Below, one piece after another: positions 13,817 through 20,834 of a stretch of 21,276 bases of DNA; the first letter of the stretch is position 1; every line of letters begins with the position of its first letter. The position numbers were made by a program, and so were the translations under genes. The stretch lies in NCBI GenBank assembly GCA_041645035.1, contig JBAZQU010000019.1, positions 1 through 21,276 on the forward strand, written 5' to 3'. This DNA is from 2-02-FULL-48-14 sp041645035. Its GTDB lineage: Bacteria > Patescibacteriota > Gracilibacteria > UBA1369 > 2-02-FULL-48-14. The notes below the pieces were generated by a model, which had not been told where the DNA came from, did no database searches, and saw nothing but the letters and a program-made list of their open reading frames with translations.

Positions 13817-14583
13817 TTCTTTTTTGTGAATTCAGCGAGTCCTTCGAGTGCTTTTAAGGTTTCTACCGGCACCATCCATACGGTGGTATTAGATTGATCG
13901 GAAGAAATATCGTTGATCGATTCCAAAGTTCGAAGGTGCAAGGCTCCGGGAGAATCGGAGAGCATTTTTGCCGCCTTGGCAATGTTCCCGGCCGCCATTA
14001 CCTCTCCTTCGGATTTAATCACCACTGCACGTCGTTCACGTTCCGCTTCGGCTTCTCTCCCTATCGTCCGCTTCATGTCATCCGGAATCAAAATGTCCTT
14101 GAGCTCCACATTCACCACTTCAATTCCCCATTGCTTCGTTATTTCCTCCACAATGAGTTTGATCTTTTCAGAAAGGTCTTCTCGTTTGGCAAGCAAGTCA
14201 TCGAGAACCACTTCCCCCACCAAATTTCGCATGGTGGTTTGAGCAAGTTGCATCGTGGCGTAGTAGAAATTTTCAATGTTGATAATCGCACGCTGCGCAT
14301 CCACCACACGGAAAAAAAGCACCGCAGTCACTCCCACGGAAATATTGTCTTTGGTGAGAGATTCCTGGCTGGGTACTTCCACGGTTCGCACACGCAAATC
14401 CACTTTAGTCATAGATTGGAAAATCGGAATCACAAGGCGCCAACCCGGGTTTTTAACTTTGCTGAAACGTCCCATCGTGAACCGCACGCCGCGTTCATAT
14501 TCGTTGATTTGACGAATACTGATGATCAAAAGAATGCCTATGACAATGAGAATGACGGGCATAGAAGCAATGAGATCAACCAT
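13813..14583 (-). CDS. Slipin (stomatin/prohibitin, SPFH family)
   Basis: A 256-residue membrane scaffold protein. It has one N-terminal hydrophobic span (about residues 7-24), the SPFH/Band 7 domain (about 25-190; landmarks YERGVRFTMGRF, NPGWRLVIP, DLRVRTVEVPSQ, TKDNISVGV), then an Ala/Glu-rich coiled-coil stretch around EAEAERERRAVVIKSEGE and a short C-terminal end. This is the usual slipin plan and length. SPFH proteins oligomerise into membrane microdomains, often with an NfeD partner; no NfeD gene is adjacent. The ATG lies 2 nt after the stop of the amidohydrolase-fold gene, and its TGA overlaps the aroE ATG, so all three are co-transcribed. Confidence 0.92.
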   Translation of the reverse strand: MVDLIASMPVILIVIGILLIISIRQINEYERGVRFTMGRFSKVKNPGWRLVIPIFQSMTKVDLRVRTVEVPSQESLTKDNISVGVTAVLFFRVVDAQRAIINIENFYYATMQLAQTTMRNLVGEVVLDDLLAKREDLSEKIKLIVEEITKQWGIEVVNVELKDILIPDDMKRTIGREAEAERERRAVVIKSEGEVMAAGNIAKAAKMLSDSPGALHLRTLESINDISSDQSNTTVWMVPVETLKALEGLAEFTKKK

Positions 14584-14585
14584 AA

Positions 14586-15560
14586 TTATTGGGTAATGTT
14601 ATTCCAGTTTTTATAAAAGATTTTCTTTTGAATAGAGTAAGGGAGGTCGAGGCCTTGGACGGAAAGATCGGGGACGGTTTGAAGCACAACGTCTGCGTCC
14701 GTAAGCATGGAAATGTAGTCCCCGTAAAGTGCGTCCAGCCACTCCACGGTTTTGTTTTCGTAACTTGTCACCACGGCGTCAGTACCGAACAAAATACGGT
14801 CCTGAAAAGTTTCAAAAAACTCTTCATAATCGTCGTGACTGTCGGACAAAGTTTGGAATCCCTCCTTTGCGAAATCGATGTGTCCAAAACTGGTGTCGAC
14901 GTAAAGATTTGGGAATTCGGTCATCAACGCGGAAAGACGGGTCAGATTTTTAGAGGAAAGGCAGAAGTGAGGGCAGATCACGGTGAGATCCGGATTTAAT
15001 GTCAGCATGTTGCGCAGCTCAGTTTCATATTCGGAAGAGTTCACGGGAAGCATGAGCAGCAAACCTTTCTCCGCCAAAAGTGCGTAAAAATCATTCAGCT
15101 TGGTGTCGTCCACAGGTGTTTCGTGTGCGTAACTGTATCCGTTGTAGAGTTTCACTCCCATAGCTCCATCTTCCACGCAACTTTCCACCACGTCATTACG
15201 CAAAGGATCATTGGGGTCGAGAGTACAAAAATAAGAGAATTGGTCCGGATATTCTGCCACTGCTTTTTTGATGGCTTCATTATTTTCGTCTACATCGGAG
15301 AGGTCCACACCTTCTCCCTCAAAATACAGAAGGTCATTGGGGATTCCATGCAGAATCGTCTTTTGAATGCCCAAAGTGGACATGACGGTTTGCAATTTTA
15401 CGATGTCCGCCACGCTCTCCACGGATTCGTGCGCATTCACAATCGGCATCGGGCGCGAATTAAGCAGGCTGGGAATTAATAGAGCCAGGATTAACAAAAC
15501 GAATACGACAAGGGCCGGAAGTCCGAAATGTTTGGCTTGTTTTTTGAGGCGAGCTTTCAT
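14586..15560 (-). CDS. Membrane-anchored amidohydrolase-2-fold protein, ligands partly lost
   Basis: A 324-residue protein with an N-terminal membrane anchor (about 13-34, after a basic KARLKKQAK start) and an extracytoplasmic TIM-barrel domain like the amidohydrolase-2 family. Landmarks are NAHESVE (42-48) where the family has D-x-H-x-H, GAMGVKLYNGY (132-142) for G-x-KL, ICPHF (195-199) and FGTDAV (258-263) for the FGSD motif. Of the usual metal ligands H44, H198 and D261 remain; the second His of HxH is E45/S46 territory, and the His expected near LPVNSSEY is probably N174. So the enzyme may be metal-poor, altered or inactive. Substrate unknown. It is the first gene of an operon with slipin and aroE, behind its own promoter. 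Confidence 0.75.
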   Translation of the reverse strand: MKARLKKQAKHFGLPALVVFVLLILALLIPSLLNSRPMPIVNAHESVESVADIVKLQTVMSTLGIQKTILHGIPNDLLYFEGEGVDLSDVDENNEAIKKAVAEYPDQFSYFCTLDPNDPLRNDVVESCVEDGAMGVKLYNGYSYAHETPVDDTKLNDFYALLAEKGLLLMLPVNSSEYETELRNMLTLNPDLTVICPHFCLSSKNLTRLSALMTEFPNLYVDTSFGHIDFAKEGFQTLSDSHDDYEEFFETFQDRILFGTDAVVTSYENKTVEWLDALYGDYISMLTDADVVLQTVPDLSVQGLDLPYSIQKKIFYKNWNNITQ

Positions 15561-15584
15561 AAGGGAGGGTGGATTACGTGGTCC

Positions 15585-15612
15585 AGTATGGCATAATACT
15601 GAAGAAATTCAA
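15585..15612 (-). promoter_or_regulatory. Promoter for amidohydrolase-slipin-aroE operon
   Basis: On the - strand TTGAAT (-35, 15612-15607) and CATACT (-10, 15590-15585) are 16 nt apart, and the -10 box carries an extended TGn element (TGCCATACT). The start codon is 24 nt beyond the -10 box. No Shine-Dalgarno sequence follows; the leader ends CCCTCCCTT before the ATG. Confidence 0.5.
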
Positions 15613-15643
15613 TGCGATGATGGACCGGGGAGTGGTGGCGGGA

Positions 15644-16456
15644 TTAAACGCCCGAGCGATTTTGGACCTTCATTGAACCGACTTTTACATTGATTGCGTG
15701 AGCTATCACATGATGCTCTTTGCAGAGCGGGGCCAAATAATGCGGGTCGTGCACGTGGCTGAGTGCAAAAATTTGAGTGTGGTGAAGGTGTTCAGCAGGT
15801 TTATAGCAAGTTCGTATGGAACATTTGGTCCCATATTCCTTATGCATTACCACCTTGGTTTTTACCGGGATGTAACGAGAATGAGTTTCTTTCAAATCGC
15901 TGGCAATAGCTAGCTTCTCTTCCTCAATTTCCTGCTCACGCCTGTCCAACAATTCTGTAAGAACTTCATTCACATCTATTCCCTTCCCCTGCAATTCAAG
16001 CAGTCTTTGGGTGAGTTCATTATTCAACTCCAAAGTGTGCGCACGCACAGATTTTAACTCAATTTGTGGCCCGTTTAAGCCATTCTCATCACGGACTAAA
16101 GTTTCAATGGCACTCTGTGGCAAAGCTTGCACAGCTTGGGCCAACGCTTCCTCATTTTGAGATGTTACTATAGAGGCCACTCTGGCCAACTTGTACATGC
16201 TCACTTCGCCTTCCGTTAGAAGTTTTTTCAAAACAGGCCTGTTACTGAATCTTTTTTCCAAATTCAAAACCCTTCGTACCTGTTCTTCACTCAGACCCGC
16301 CAGCTTGAAGGCAAATTCAAATATAGAGCCAAAGCCTTTTTTCTCATAAAGTCGCCTCCTCTGCACTTCAGGAAGTAAGCCCATAAATTTCTGCCGCCAC
16401 AACAGCGCATTTCGTCCGTACATTAGGGCTTTTTCGTACAATTCTTCATCTGTCAT
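15644..16456 (-). CDS. HNH-type (zinc-finger) endonuclease-like protein
   Basis: A 270-residue protein. The N-terminal helical part (about 1-180) has GFGSIFEFAFKLAGLSEEQV (41-60) and a VLKKLLTEGEVSMYKLARV stretch (75-93), a pattern I associate with bacterial HNH proteins of the 'yGSlfeY...L..s...v' type. The C-terminus is an HNH/zinc module: C212 and C217, HLHH (223-226), then C245 and H248 as likely second zinc pair, and H253. The central Asn of a classical HNH is not clear: HDPHYL (236-241) stands where DxxNL is usual. The active site may therefore be altered. It is monocistronic between two promoters. Its role (nicking, mobile element, DNA repair) cannot be told from the sequence. Confidence 0.72.
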   Translation of the reverse strand: MTDEELYEKALMYGRNALLWRQKFMGLLPEVQRRRLYEKKGFGSIFEFAFKLAGLSEEQVRRVLNLEKRFSNRPVLKKLLTEGEVSMYKLARVASIVTSQNEEALAQAVQALPQSAIETLVRDENGLNGPQIELKSVRAHTLELNNELTQRLLELQGKGIDVNEVLTELLDRREQEIEEEKLAIASDLKETHSRYIPVKTKVVMHKEYGTKCSIRTCYKPAEHLHHTQIFALSHVHDPHYLAPLCKEHHVIAHAINVKVGSMKVQNRSGV

Positions 16457-16480
16457 AATTTGAGGTGTTAGTGAATCTAA

Positions 16481-16509
16481 ATTCTAGCAGAAAAACGCCT
16501 ATTTAACAG
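16481..16509 (-). promoter_or_regulatory. Candidate promoter for the HNH gene
   Basis: On the - strand TAGAAT (-10, 16486-16481) lies 24 nt before the ATG, with a weak -35 candidate CTGTTA 17 nt upstream of it. The -10 box is good (5 of 6); the -35 box is poor. Confidence 0.4.
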
Positions 16510-16529
16510 GTTTAATTGCTCGTTTCCTG

Positions 16530-16557
16530 GTGACAAAATGATAGGTGAGTGTATATT
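16530..16557 (+). promoter_or_regulatory. Promoter for yqhQ-glycosyltransferase-metK
   Basis: GTGACA (-35, 16530-16535) and TATATT (-10, 16552-16557) are 16 nt apart. The transcript would start near 16564 and carry a leader of about 66 nt before the yqhQ-like ATG. Confidence 0.55.
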
Positions 16558-16566
16558 CACCTTTTG

Positions 16567-16614
16567 CCTGCATGGACAGCCCATTTGGCAGGGATGGCTT
16601 TTTTGCCATTTTTC
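16567..16614 (+). promoter_or_regulatory. Structured leader with terminator-like hairpin before yqhQ
   Basis: Two adjacent hairpins fill the leader. The first pairs CCTGC-ATGG (16567-16575) with CCAT...GCAGG (16581-16592), with a 3-nt bulge. The second is ATGGC-T6-GCCAT (16594-16609) followed by TTTTC. The second looks like a weak intrinsic terminator 16 nt before the start codon, so transcription could be attenuated here. No known riboswitch class recognised. Confidence 0.4.
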
Positions 16615-16629
16615 TGGCAGACTACCCTC

Positions 16630-17580
16630 ATGAACATTCTTCTTCGTCTCCTTTTGAGCGCCCCGATTGACTTTGCTGTTGGGGGGCAGGCTGTGATTGA
16701 AGGCGTGATGATGCGTTCACCCCATTTCACCGTTGTGAGTGTTCGTGACCCGGACGGAAAAGTGCAGATGAAGCAGGAAAAATTTCAAAGCCTGACCGAA
16801 CGTTACAAAATCCTCAAATTGCCACTCATTCGCGGAGTGGTGCATTTGATAGAATCCATGCGTTTGGGTTGGCGATCCCTCAGTTACTCGAATGAGGTTT
16901 TTTTGGGCGAAACCGAGGAAGAAAAAAAGAAGCGTAGCAAGGTGATGCAGTTCGTCGTAGGAGCTTTTGGAGTTCTTTCCATTCTGTTCAGTCTGGGCGT
17001 GACGCTTTTTATGCTCAAGGTGTTCCCTTTGTGGGTGGCCGGACAAGCCGCGGAACTATGGCCGGTAGTAAAAGAAAATTATTTTTTGTTTAATGGCATT
17101 GATGGACTCACTAAAATCACAATTTTTTTAGCTTACATTATGGGGATTTCCCTCTTTAAGGATATTCGGCGGGTTTTTCAATATCACGGGGCCGAGCATA
17201 AATCCATTTGGACCTACGAAAATGGCCTTAAACTCACCGTGGCCAACGCGCGCAAACAAATTCGTTTCCATCCGCGCTGCGGAACCAGTTTTATTTTTAT
17301 TGTTATTTTGATGAGTATTTTTGTTTATACCGTGGTACCGCCCGCAGAGGGCTTTGCGGCACAACTTGGTTTACGCATCGCAGTGATTCCGCTCATCGCG
17401 GGAATTAGTTATGAATTGCTTAAGCTCAGCGCAAAGTTTCAGAAATCCGCCGTTATGAAGGCTTTTATGTGCCCCGGTCTTTTACTGCAACGCCTTACCA
17501 CCAAGAATCCCGACGATGCTCAATTGGAAGTCGCGCTCAATTCACTTCGCGAATCGCTCAAAATGGAAAATACTCTTTAG
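16630..17580 (+). CDS. YqhQ-like DUF1385 membrane protein
   Basis: A 316-residue membrane protein of the DUF1385 (YqhQ) family, whose biochemical role is not established. Family landmarks: VGGQAVIEGVMMRSP near residue 17, KLPLIRGVV near residue 67, QYHGAEHKSIWTYE near residue 187, and HPRCGTSF near residue 219. It has about four membrane spans, with a hydrophilic N-terminal domain. I chose ATG 16630 because the conserved region begins soon after; a GTG at 16549 would add 27 atypical residues and lies inside the promoter's -10 region. No Shine-Dalgarno sequence is visible. The next gene begins 21 nt downstream. Confidence 0.9.
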   Translation: MNILLRLLLSAPIDFAVGGQAVIEGVMMRSPHFTVVSVRDPDGKVQMKQEKFQSLTERYKILKLPLIRGVVHLIESMRLGWRSLSYSNEVFLGETEEEKKKRSKVMQFVVGAFGVLSILFSLGVTLFMLKVFPLWVAGQAAELWPVVKENYFLFNGIDGLTKITIFLAYIMGISLFKDIRRVFQYHGAEHKSIWTYENGLKLTVANARKQIRFHPRCGTSFIFIVILMSIFVYTVVPPAEGFAAQLGLRIAVIPLIAGISYELLKLSAKFQKSAVMKAFMCPGLLLQRLTTKNPDDAQLEVALNSLRESLKMENTL

Positions 17581-17582
17581 CA

Positions 17583-17595
17583 AACCCTACGGGTT
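17583..17595 (+). other. Short-loop hairpin before the glycosyltransferase-NodB gene
   Basis: AACCC-TAC-GGGTT, a perfect 5-bp stem with a 3-nt loop, occupies the 21-nt gap and ends 6 nt before the ATG, where a Shine-Dalgarno sequence would normally be. No T-run follows. Compare the hairpins before miaB and metK. Confidence 0.4.
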
Positions 17596-17601
17596 CGCCT
17601 C

Positions 17602-19617
17602 ATGAAAATTCAAGAAATCAGACGCAACAAACCTCGCATCGCTTTACTCATTTCCACCTGGTTCCCGGTGCATACGGGGCAGCAGGTTTATACCGCCAAG
17701 CTCGCGGAAGCGCTGTCGCGTGAATTCGGTTATGAAGTGGATATTTTAACGCGTGCCATTAAAGGACATGTCACACAAGAACAAAAAGAAAGCGAAAAAA
17801 TCCCGGCCCTCCGCATCAAAAAATTTGGCTTTGCCTCACATCCGTGGAATTTTTTCATGCAAGTGGCTTACATGATTTGGATTTTCTTCCACTTGCTACT
17901 TAGCGGCAAAAAATATTCGCTCTACCATGCGCAGGGCGCCACTTGCGCCGCGGCCATGAAGGCCGCTTCATGGCTCACTCGCGTACCCACGCTCGTCACC
18001 GTGCACGGAAACCACGTGTTTGAAAAAAGTTGGACGCTTAAAAAAATTCTCCACCGAGTGATGTTCCTCGAAACCAAGTACACGCAAGAAGTGAGCGTCG
18101 CGGAGAGTTTTTTAAAGGCCGTGAATGTGAACGAACACATCGCCGTGGTGCCTTATGGTGTGGACGCTGAACCTTTTGACAGCGTGGAGGCGAATCGTTC
18201 TGTGGAGCGCTTCAATGTACTGTATGTCGGTCGTATCGATCTGCAAAAAGGCCTCGACACTTTACTTAAGGCCACTCAAAAAGTTATCGAATCCAACGGC
18301 TTTATTCAATCGCACAAGGACTTCATGTTGCACCTGGTCGGTGATGGGCCTGACCGCAAAAATTTGGGGAAACTCGCGCAAAAACTTGGTATCGAAAAAT
18401 ATATTCGTTTCTATGGTTACACTATGGGCAAAGACCTTGTCCAACTATACAAGTCTTGTGATTTGTTTGTACTTCCGTCCCGCACCGAAGCCCTCCCTCT
18501 TTCCATTCTGGAGGCCTGCGCGGCTCGCCTTCCTATTTTAGCGACGAATACCGGAGACCTCAGAAATGTGGTGATAGAAAATGTGAATGGACACTTGGTG
18601 GAGCCCGATGATGTCGACGAACTCGCCTATTATTTGGAATATTTTGCAGGAAATCCGCACTTGGAAAAACTTGGTCAAGGAAGTTATGATCTCGTGATGC
18701 AGGAATATTCTTGGGATAAAACTATCCAGAAAATGTTGCGTATTTATGAAACAATGATGACTGAAAAAGCTGCGAAGGGAATGAAACCGCACGAACACTA
18801 TTACCCCTGGCAGATTCCTTTTTTGTTTTTAAACGCGCGAGGAAAACAGAAAACCTACAAAGGTAAAGCACCACTTTGTTTTTGTCTAAGCAGCAATTTG
18901 ATTCAGGCCCATCTCAGCGAAGAACTTCCCGGTGAGAATGCCGAGATTCCGGGCTTTTTGGAACGCTTTTCAGAATTCTGCACGCAGCTTCAAGTTTCAA
19001 GCACTATATTTGTACAGAGTGATCTACTCGAACCATTTATGACCGAACTCAAAAAACTGCTTGAGGGCGGTCATGAGCTCGGCATAAAAATCCTGGACCA
19101 GGAGTGGCTCACTATGCCCATGCGCCGCAGCACCTTGCGGGAATTGCGCGATCGTCTGGACAAACTGGGCCTCCCCGAAGTCCGTATGCTCCGCCTGCCG
19201 TTGGATCCCAGTGAACAAGATTTGGAGGCTCTGCATGAGGCCGGTTTTGAATCTTTGCCCACCAGCGAAGATCCTTGGCCACACGTGGGGTTCCACTGGG
19301 GAATTCCTTTTGGCCATATTATGAAAATGAATTTGCTCACTTTTGTGGAATTGGAGGATGAACAATTGCTTGAGGCTGTGAATAGATTACGCGCCTATGA
19401 GAAAGAACACGGTATCCCTCCTTTCTTGATTTTCGAATGTGACAGCACTGAATTTATCTCCCGTGATGAACTCAAATACGCGAGTGGAGAGAATTTTACT
19501 ATTCTTTCTAAAAAACTTGCCTTCCTTAAAGAGCACATGGACTTGGAATTCCATACCTTGAGTGAATTTTGTAAATCCTGTAATGTAAGCCGCAGTGAAA
19601 CGGAGGCTAAGCGATAA
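17602..19617 (+). CDS. Glycosyltransferase (GT4) fused to a degenerate NodB-like domain
   Basis: A 671-residue two-domain protein. Residues 1-390 are a complete GT4 glycosyltransferase: STWFPVHTGQQVYT (18-31) is the N-terminal loop, YVGRIDLQKGLDTLL (208-222) the donor-domain start, VGDGP (246-250), and TEALPLSILE (295-304) the E-x7-E motif with E296 and E304. A hydrophobic stretch at 84-100 may contact the membrane. Residues about 424-600 resemble a NodB polysaccharide deacetylase: SSTIFVQSDL (467-476) matches 'aTFFv.g', EGGHELGIKILDQEW (488-502) matches 'GHEigxHgxxH', and RLPL (531-534) the 'fRpP' end. The catalytic Asp pair and the metal His residues are missing, so the domain is probably not a deacetylase and may bind carbohydrate (inference). 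Middle cistron between yqhQ-like and metK; no Shine-Dalgarno sequence. Confidence 0.83.
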   Translation: MKIQEIRRNKPRIALLISTWFPVHTGQQVYTAKLAEALSREFGYEVDILTRAIKGHVTQEQKESEKIPALRIKKFGFASHPWNFFMQVAYMIWIFFHLLLSGKKYSLYHAQGATCAAAMKAASWLTRVPTLVTVHGNHVFEKSWTLKKILHRVMFLETKYTQEVSVAESFLKAVNVNEHIAVVPYGVDAEPFDSVEANRSVERFNVLYVGRIDLQKGLDTLLKATQKVIESNGFIQSHKDFMLHLVGDGPDRKNLGKLAQKLGIEKYIRFYGYTMGKDLVQLYKSCDLFVLPSRTEALPLSILEACAARLPILATNTGDLRNVVIENVNGHLVEPDDVDELAYYLEYFAGNPHLEKLGQGSYDLVMQEYSWDKTIQKMLRIYETMMTEKAAKGMKPHEHYYPWQIPFLFLNARGKQKTYKGKAPLCFCLSSNLIQAHLSEELPGENAEIPGFLERFSEFCTQLQVSSTIFVQSDLLEPFMTELKKLLEGGHELGIKILDQEWLTMPMRRSTLRELRDRLDKLGLPEVRMLRLPLDPSEQDLEALHEAGFESLPTSEDPWPHVGFHWGIPFGHIMKMNLLTFVELEDEQLLEAVNRLRAYEKEHGIPPFLIFECDSTEFISRDELKYASGENFTILSKKLAFLKEHMDLEFHTLSEFCKSCNVSRSETEAKR

Positions 19618-19618
19618 C

Positions 19619-19633
19619 GTGGCCGACGGCCAC
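19619..19633 (+). other. Short-loop hairpin before metK
   Basis: GTGGCC-GAC-GGCCAC, a perfect 6-bp stem with a 3-nt loop, begins 2 nt after the glycosyltransferase stop and ends 6 nt before the metK ATG. No T-run follows, so it is not a terminator. No SAM-riboswitch elements were seen here. Confidence 0.5.
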
Positions 19634-19639
19634 AACATT

Positions 19640-20776
19640 ATGAGTTCCTATCTCTTCACTTCCGAATCTGTAACTGAAGGGCATCCCGATAAAATCGCGG
19701 ACCAAATCTCTGATGCGGTGCTCGATGCTATTTTGCGAGAAGATCCTATGGGACGCGTGGCTTGCGAGACGCTCGTGACCACCGGACTCGTTTTGGTGAC
19801 CGGGGAAATTAGTACAAAAACGTACGTGGATATTCCTGCCATTGCTCGCCACGTAATTGAGGAAATTGGTTACAATGATGCTTCTTATGGTTTCGATTCC
19901 AAGGCTTGCGCCGTGCTCACCGCAATCGACGAGCAAAGCCCGGACATTGCCATGGGCGTGGATACCGGCGGCGCCGGAGATCAAGGGATGATGTTCGGCT
20001 ACGCCTGCGATGAAACGCCGGAACTCATGCCTCTGCCCATTTCACTTGCACACAAACTGACTTTTGCCCTTGCAGAAGCACGCAAGAAAGGCACGCTTCC
20101 TTACCTCCGCCCGGACGGCAAGAGCCAGGTCACCGTGGAATATGGCGAAGATGGCCGACCTAAATCTGTGAAAACTATAGTGCTTTCCACTCAGCACAAT
20201 CCCGAGGTTTCGCAAGAAAAAATTCGCAAGGACCTTATCGAAAAAATCATTAAACCCGTGTGCGGAAAATATCTCACGAAGGAAACCGTTTTCCACATTA
20301 ATCCAACCGGACGATTCATTATTGGCGGGCCTCCGGGAGATAGTGGACTCACGGGGCGCAAAATTATTGTGGATACTTATGGCGGCATGGGCCACCACGG
20401 CGGCGGCTGTTTCTCCGGGAAAGATCCATCCAAAGTGGATCGCAGCGCGACCTACATGGCTCGCTATATTGCAAAAAATATTGTGGCCGCCGGTCTTGCC
20501 CGCAAGTGTGAAATTCAACTCGCCTACGCCATTGGCGTGGCAGAACCGGTTTCTATTTATGTGAATACTTTTGGCACGGGCGCCATGGGTGAAGAAAAAC
20601 TTGTCGACCTTGTTCGCAAACATTTTGACCTCACGCCACTCGGTATTATCAAATCACTCAACTTGCGCCGCCCCATCTATCGTGCCACTGCCGTTTACGG
20701 CCATTTTGGCCGCGAATTGCCTGCCTTCACGTGGGAAAAGGTGGATAAGGCCGATGTGCTGGCTAAGGATGCTTAA
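19640..20776 (+). CDS. metK: S-adenosylmethionine synthetase
   Basis: Makes S-adenosylmethionine from methionine and ATP; 378 residues, family length. Motifs: TSESVTEGHPDK (7-18, ATP/methionine binding), GAGDQGMMFGYA (the GAGDQG signature), GGPPGDSGLTGRK, and YGGMGHHGGGCFSGKDPSKV, a variant of the usual GGGAFSGKD glycine loop with Cys in place of Ala. ATG 19640 gives the canonical N-terminus; an in-frame ATG at 19595 lies inside the previous gene. It is the last gene of the + strand operon, 22 nt after the glycosyltransferase. Its product is the cofactor for MiaB and other methyltransferases. Confidence 0.97.
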   Translation: MSSYLFTSESVTEGHPDKIADQISDAVLDAILREDPMGRVACETLVTTGLVLVTGEISTKTYVDIPAIARHVIEEIGYNDASYGFDSKACAVLTAIDEQSPDIAMGVDTGGAGDQGMMFGYACDETPELMPLPISLAHKLTFALAEARKKGTLPYLRPDGKSQVTVEYGEDGRPKSVKTIVLSTQHNPEVSQEKIRKDLIEKIIKPVCGKYLTKETVFHINPTGRFIIGGPPGDSGLTGRKIIVDTYGGMGHHGGGCFSGKDPSKVDRSATYMARYIAKNIVAAGLARKCEIQLAYAIGVAEPVSIYVNTFGTGAMGEEKLVDLVRKHFDLTPLGIIKSLNLRRPIYRATAVYGHFGRELPAFTWEKVDKADVLAKDA

Positions 20777-20795
20777 AACGATACTACTTACCACC

Positions 20796-20820
20796 AAAAA
20801 CCCCGGCTCATCACCGGGGT
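20796..20820 (-). terminator. Intrinsic terminator of the S-layer-homology gene
   Basis: A 7-bp stem, ACCCCGG/CCGGGGT with loop CTCATCA (20800-20820), is followed on the - strand by TTTTTGG, from AAAAA at 20796-20800. It lies 15 nt beyond the stop codon of the SLH gene. On the + strand it follows metK but lacks a T-run, so termination from that side would be weaker. Confidence 0.85.
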
Positions 20821-20834
20821 CTTGAATGTAAATG

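Noticed and set aside
13894..14616. A 240-codon + strand open frame opposite the slipin gene
   Set aside because: It is the antisense of a well-supported SPFH gene, has a His/Arg/Asn-rich composition typical of shadow frames, and matches no family.
19618..19639. SAM riboswitch before metK
   Set aside because: The gap is just 22 nt and holds a single small hairpin, far too short for any known SAM-binding RNA.
20042..20623. A 193-codon - strand open frame opposite metK
   Set aside because: It lies wholly within metK, whose motifs are unmistakable; the translated product is compositionally odd.
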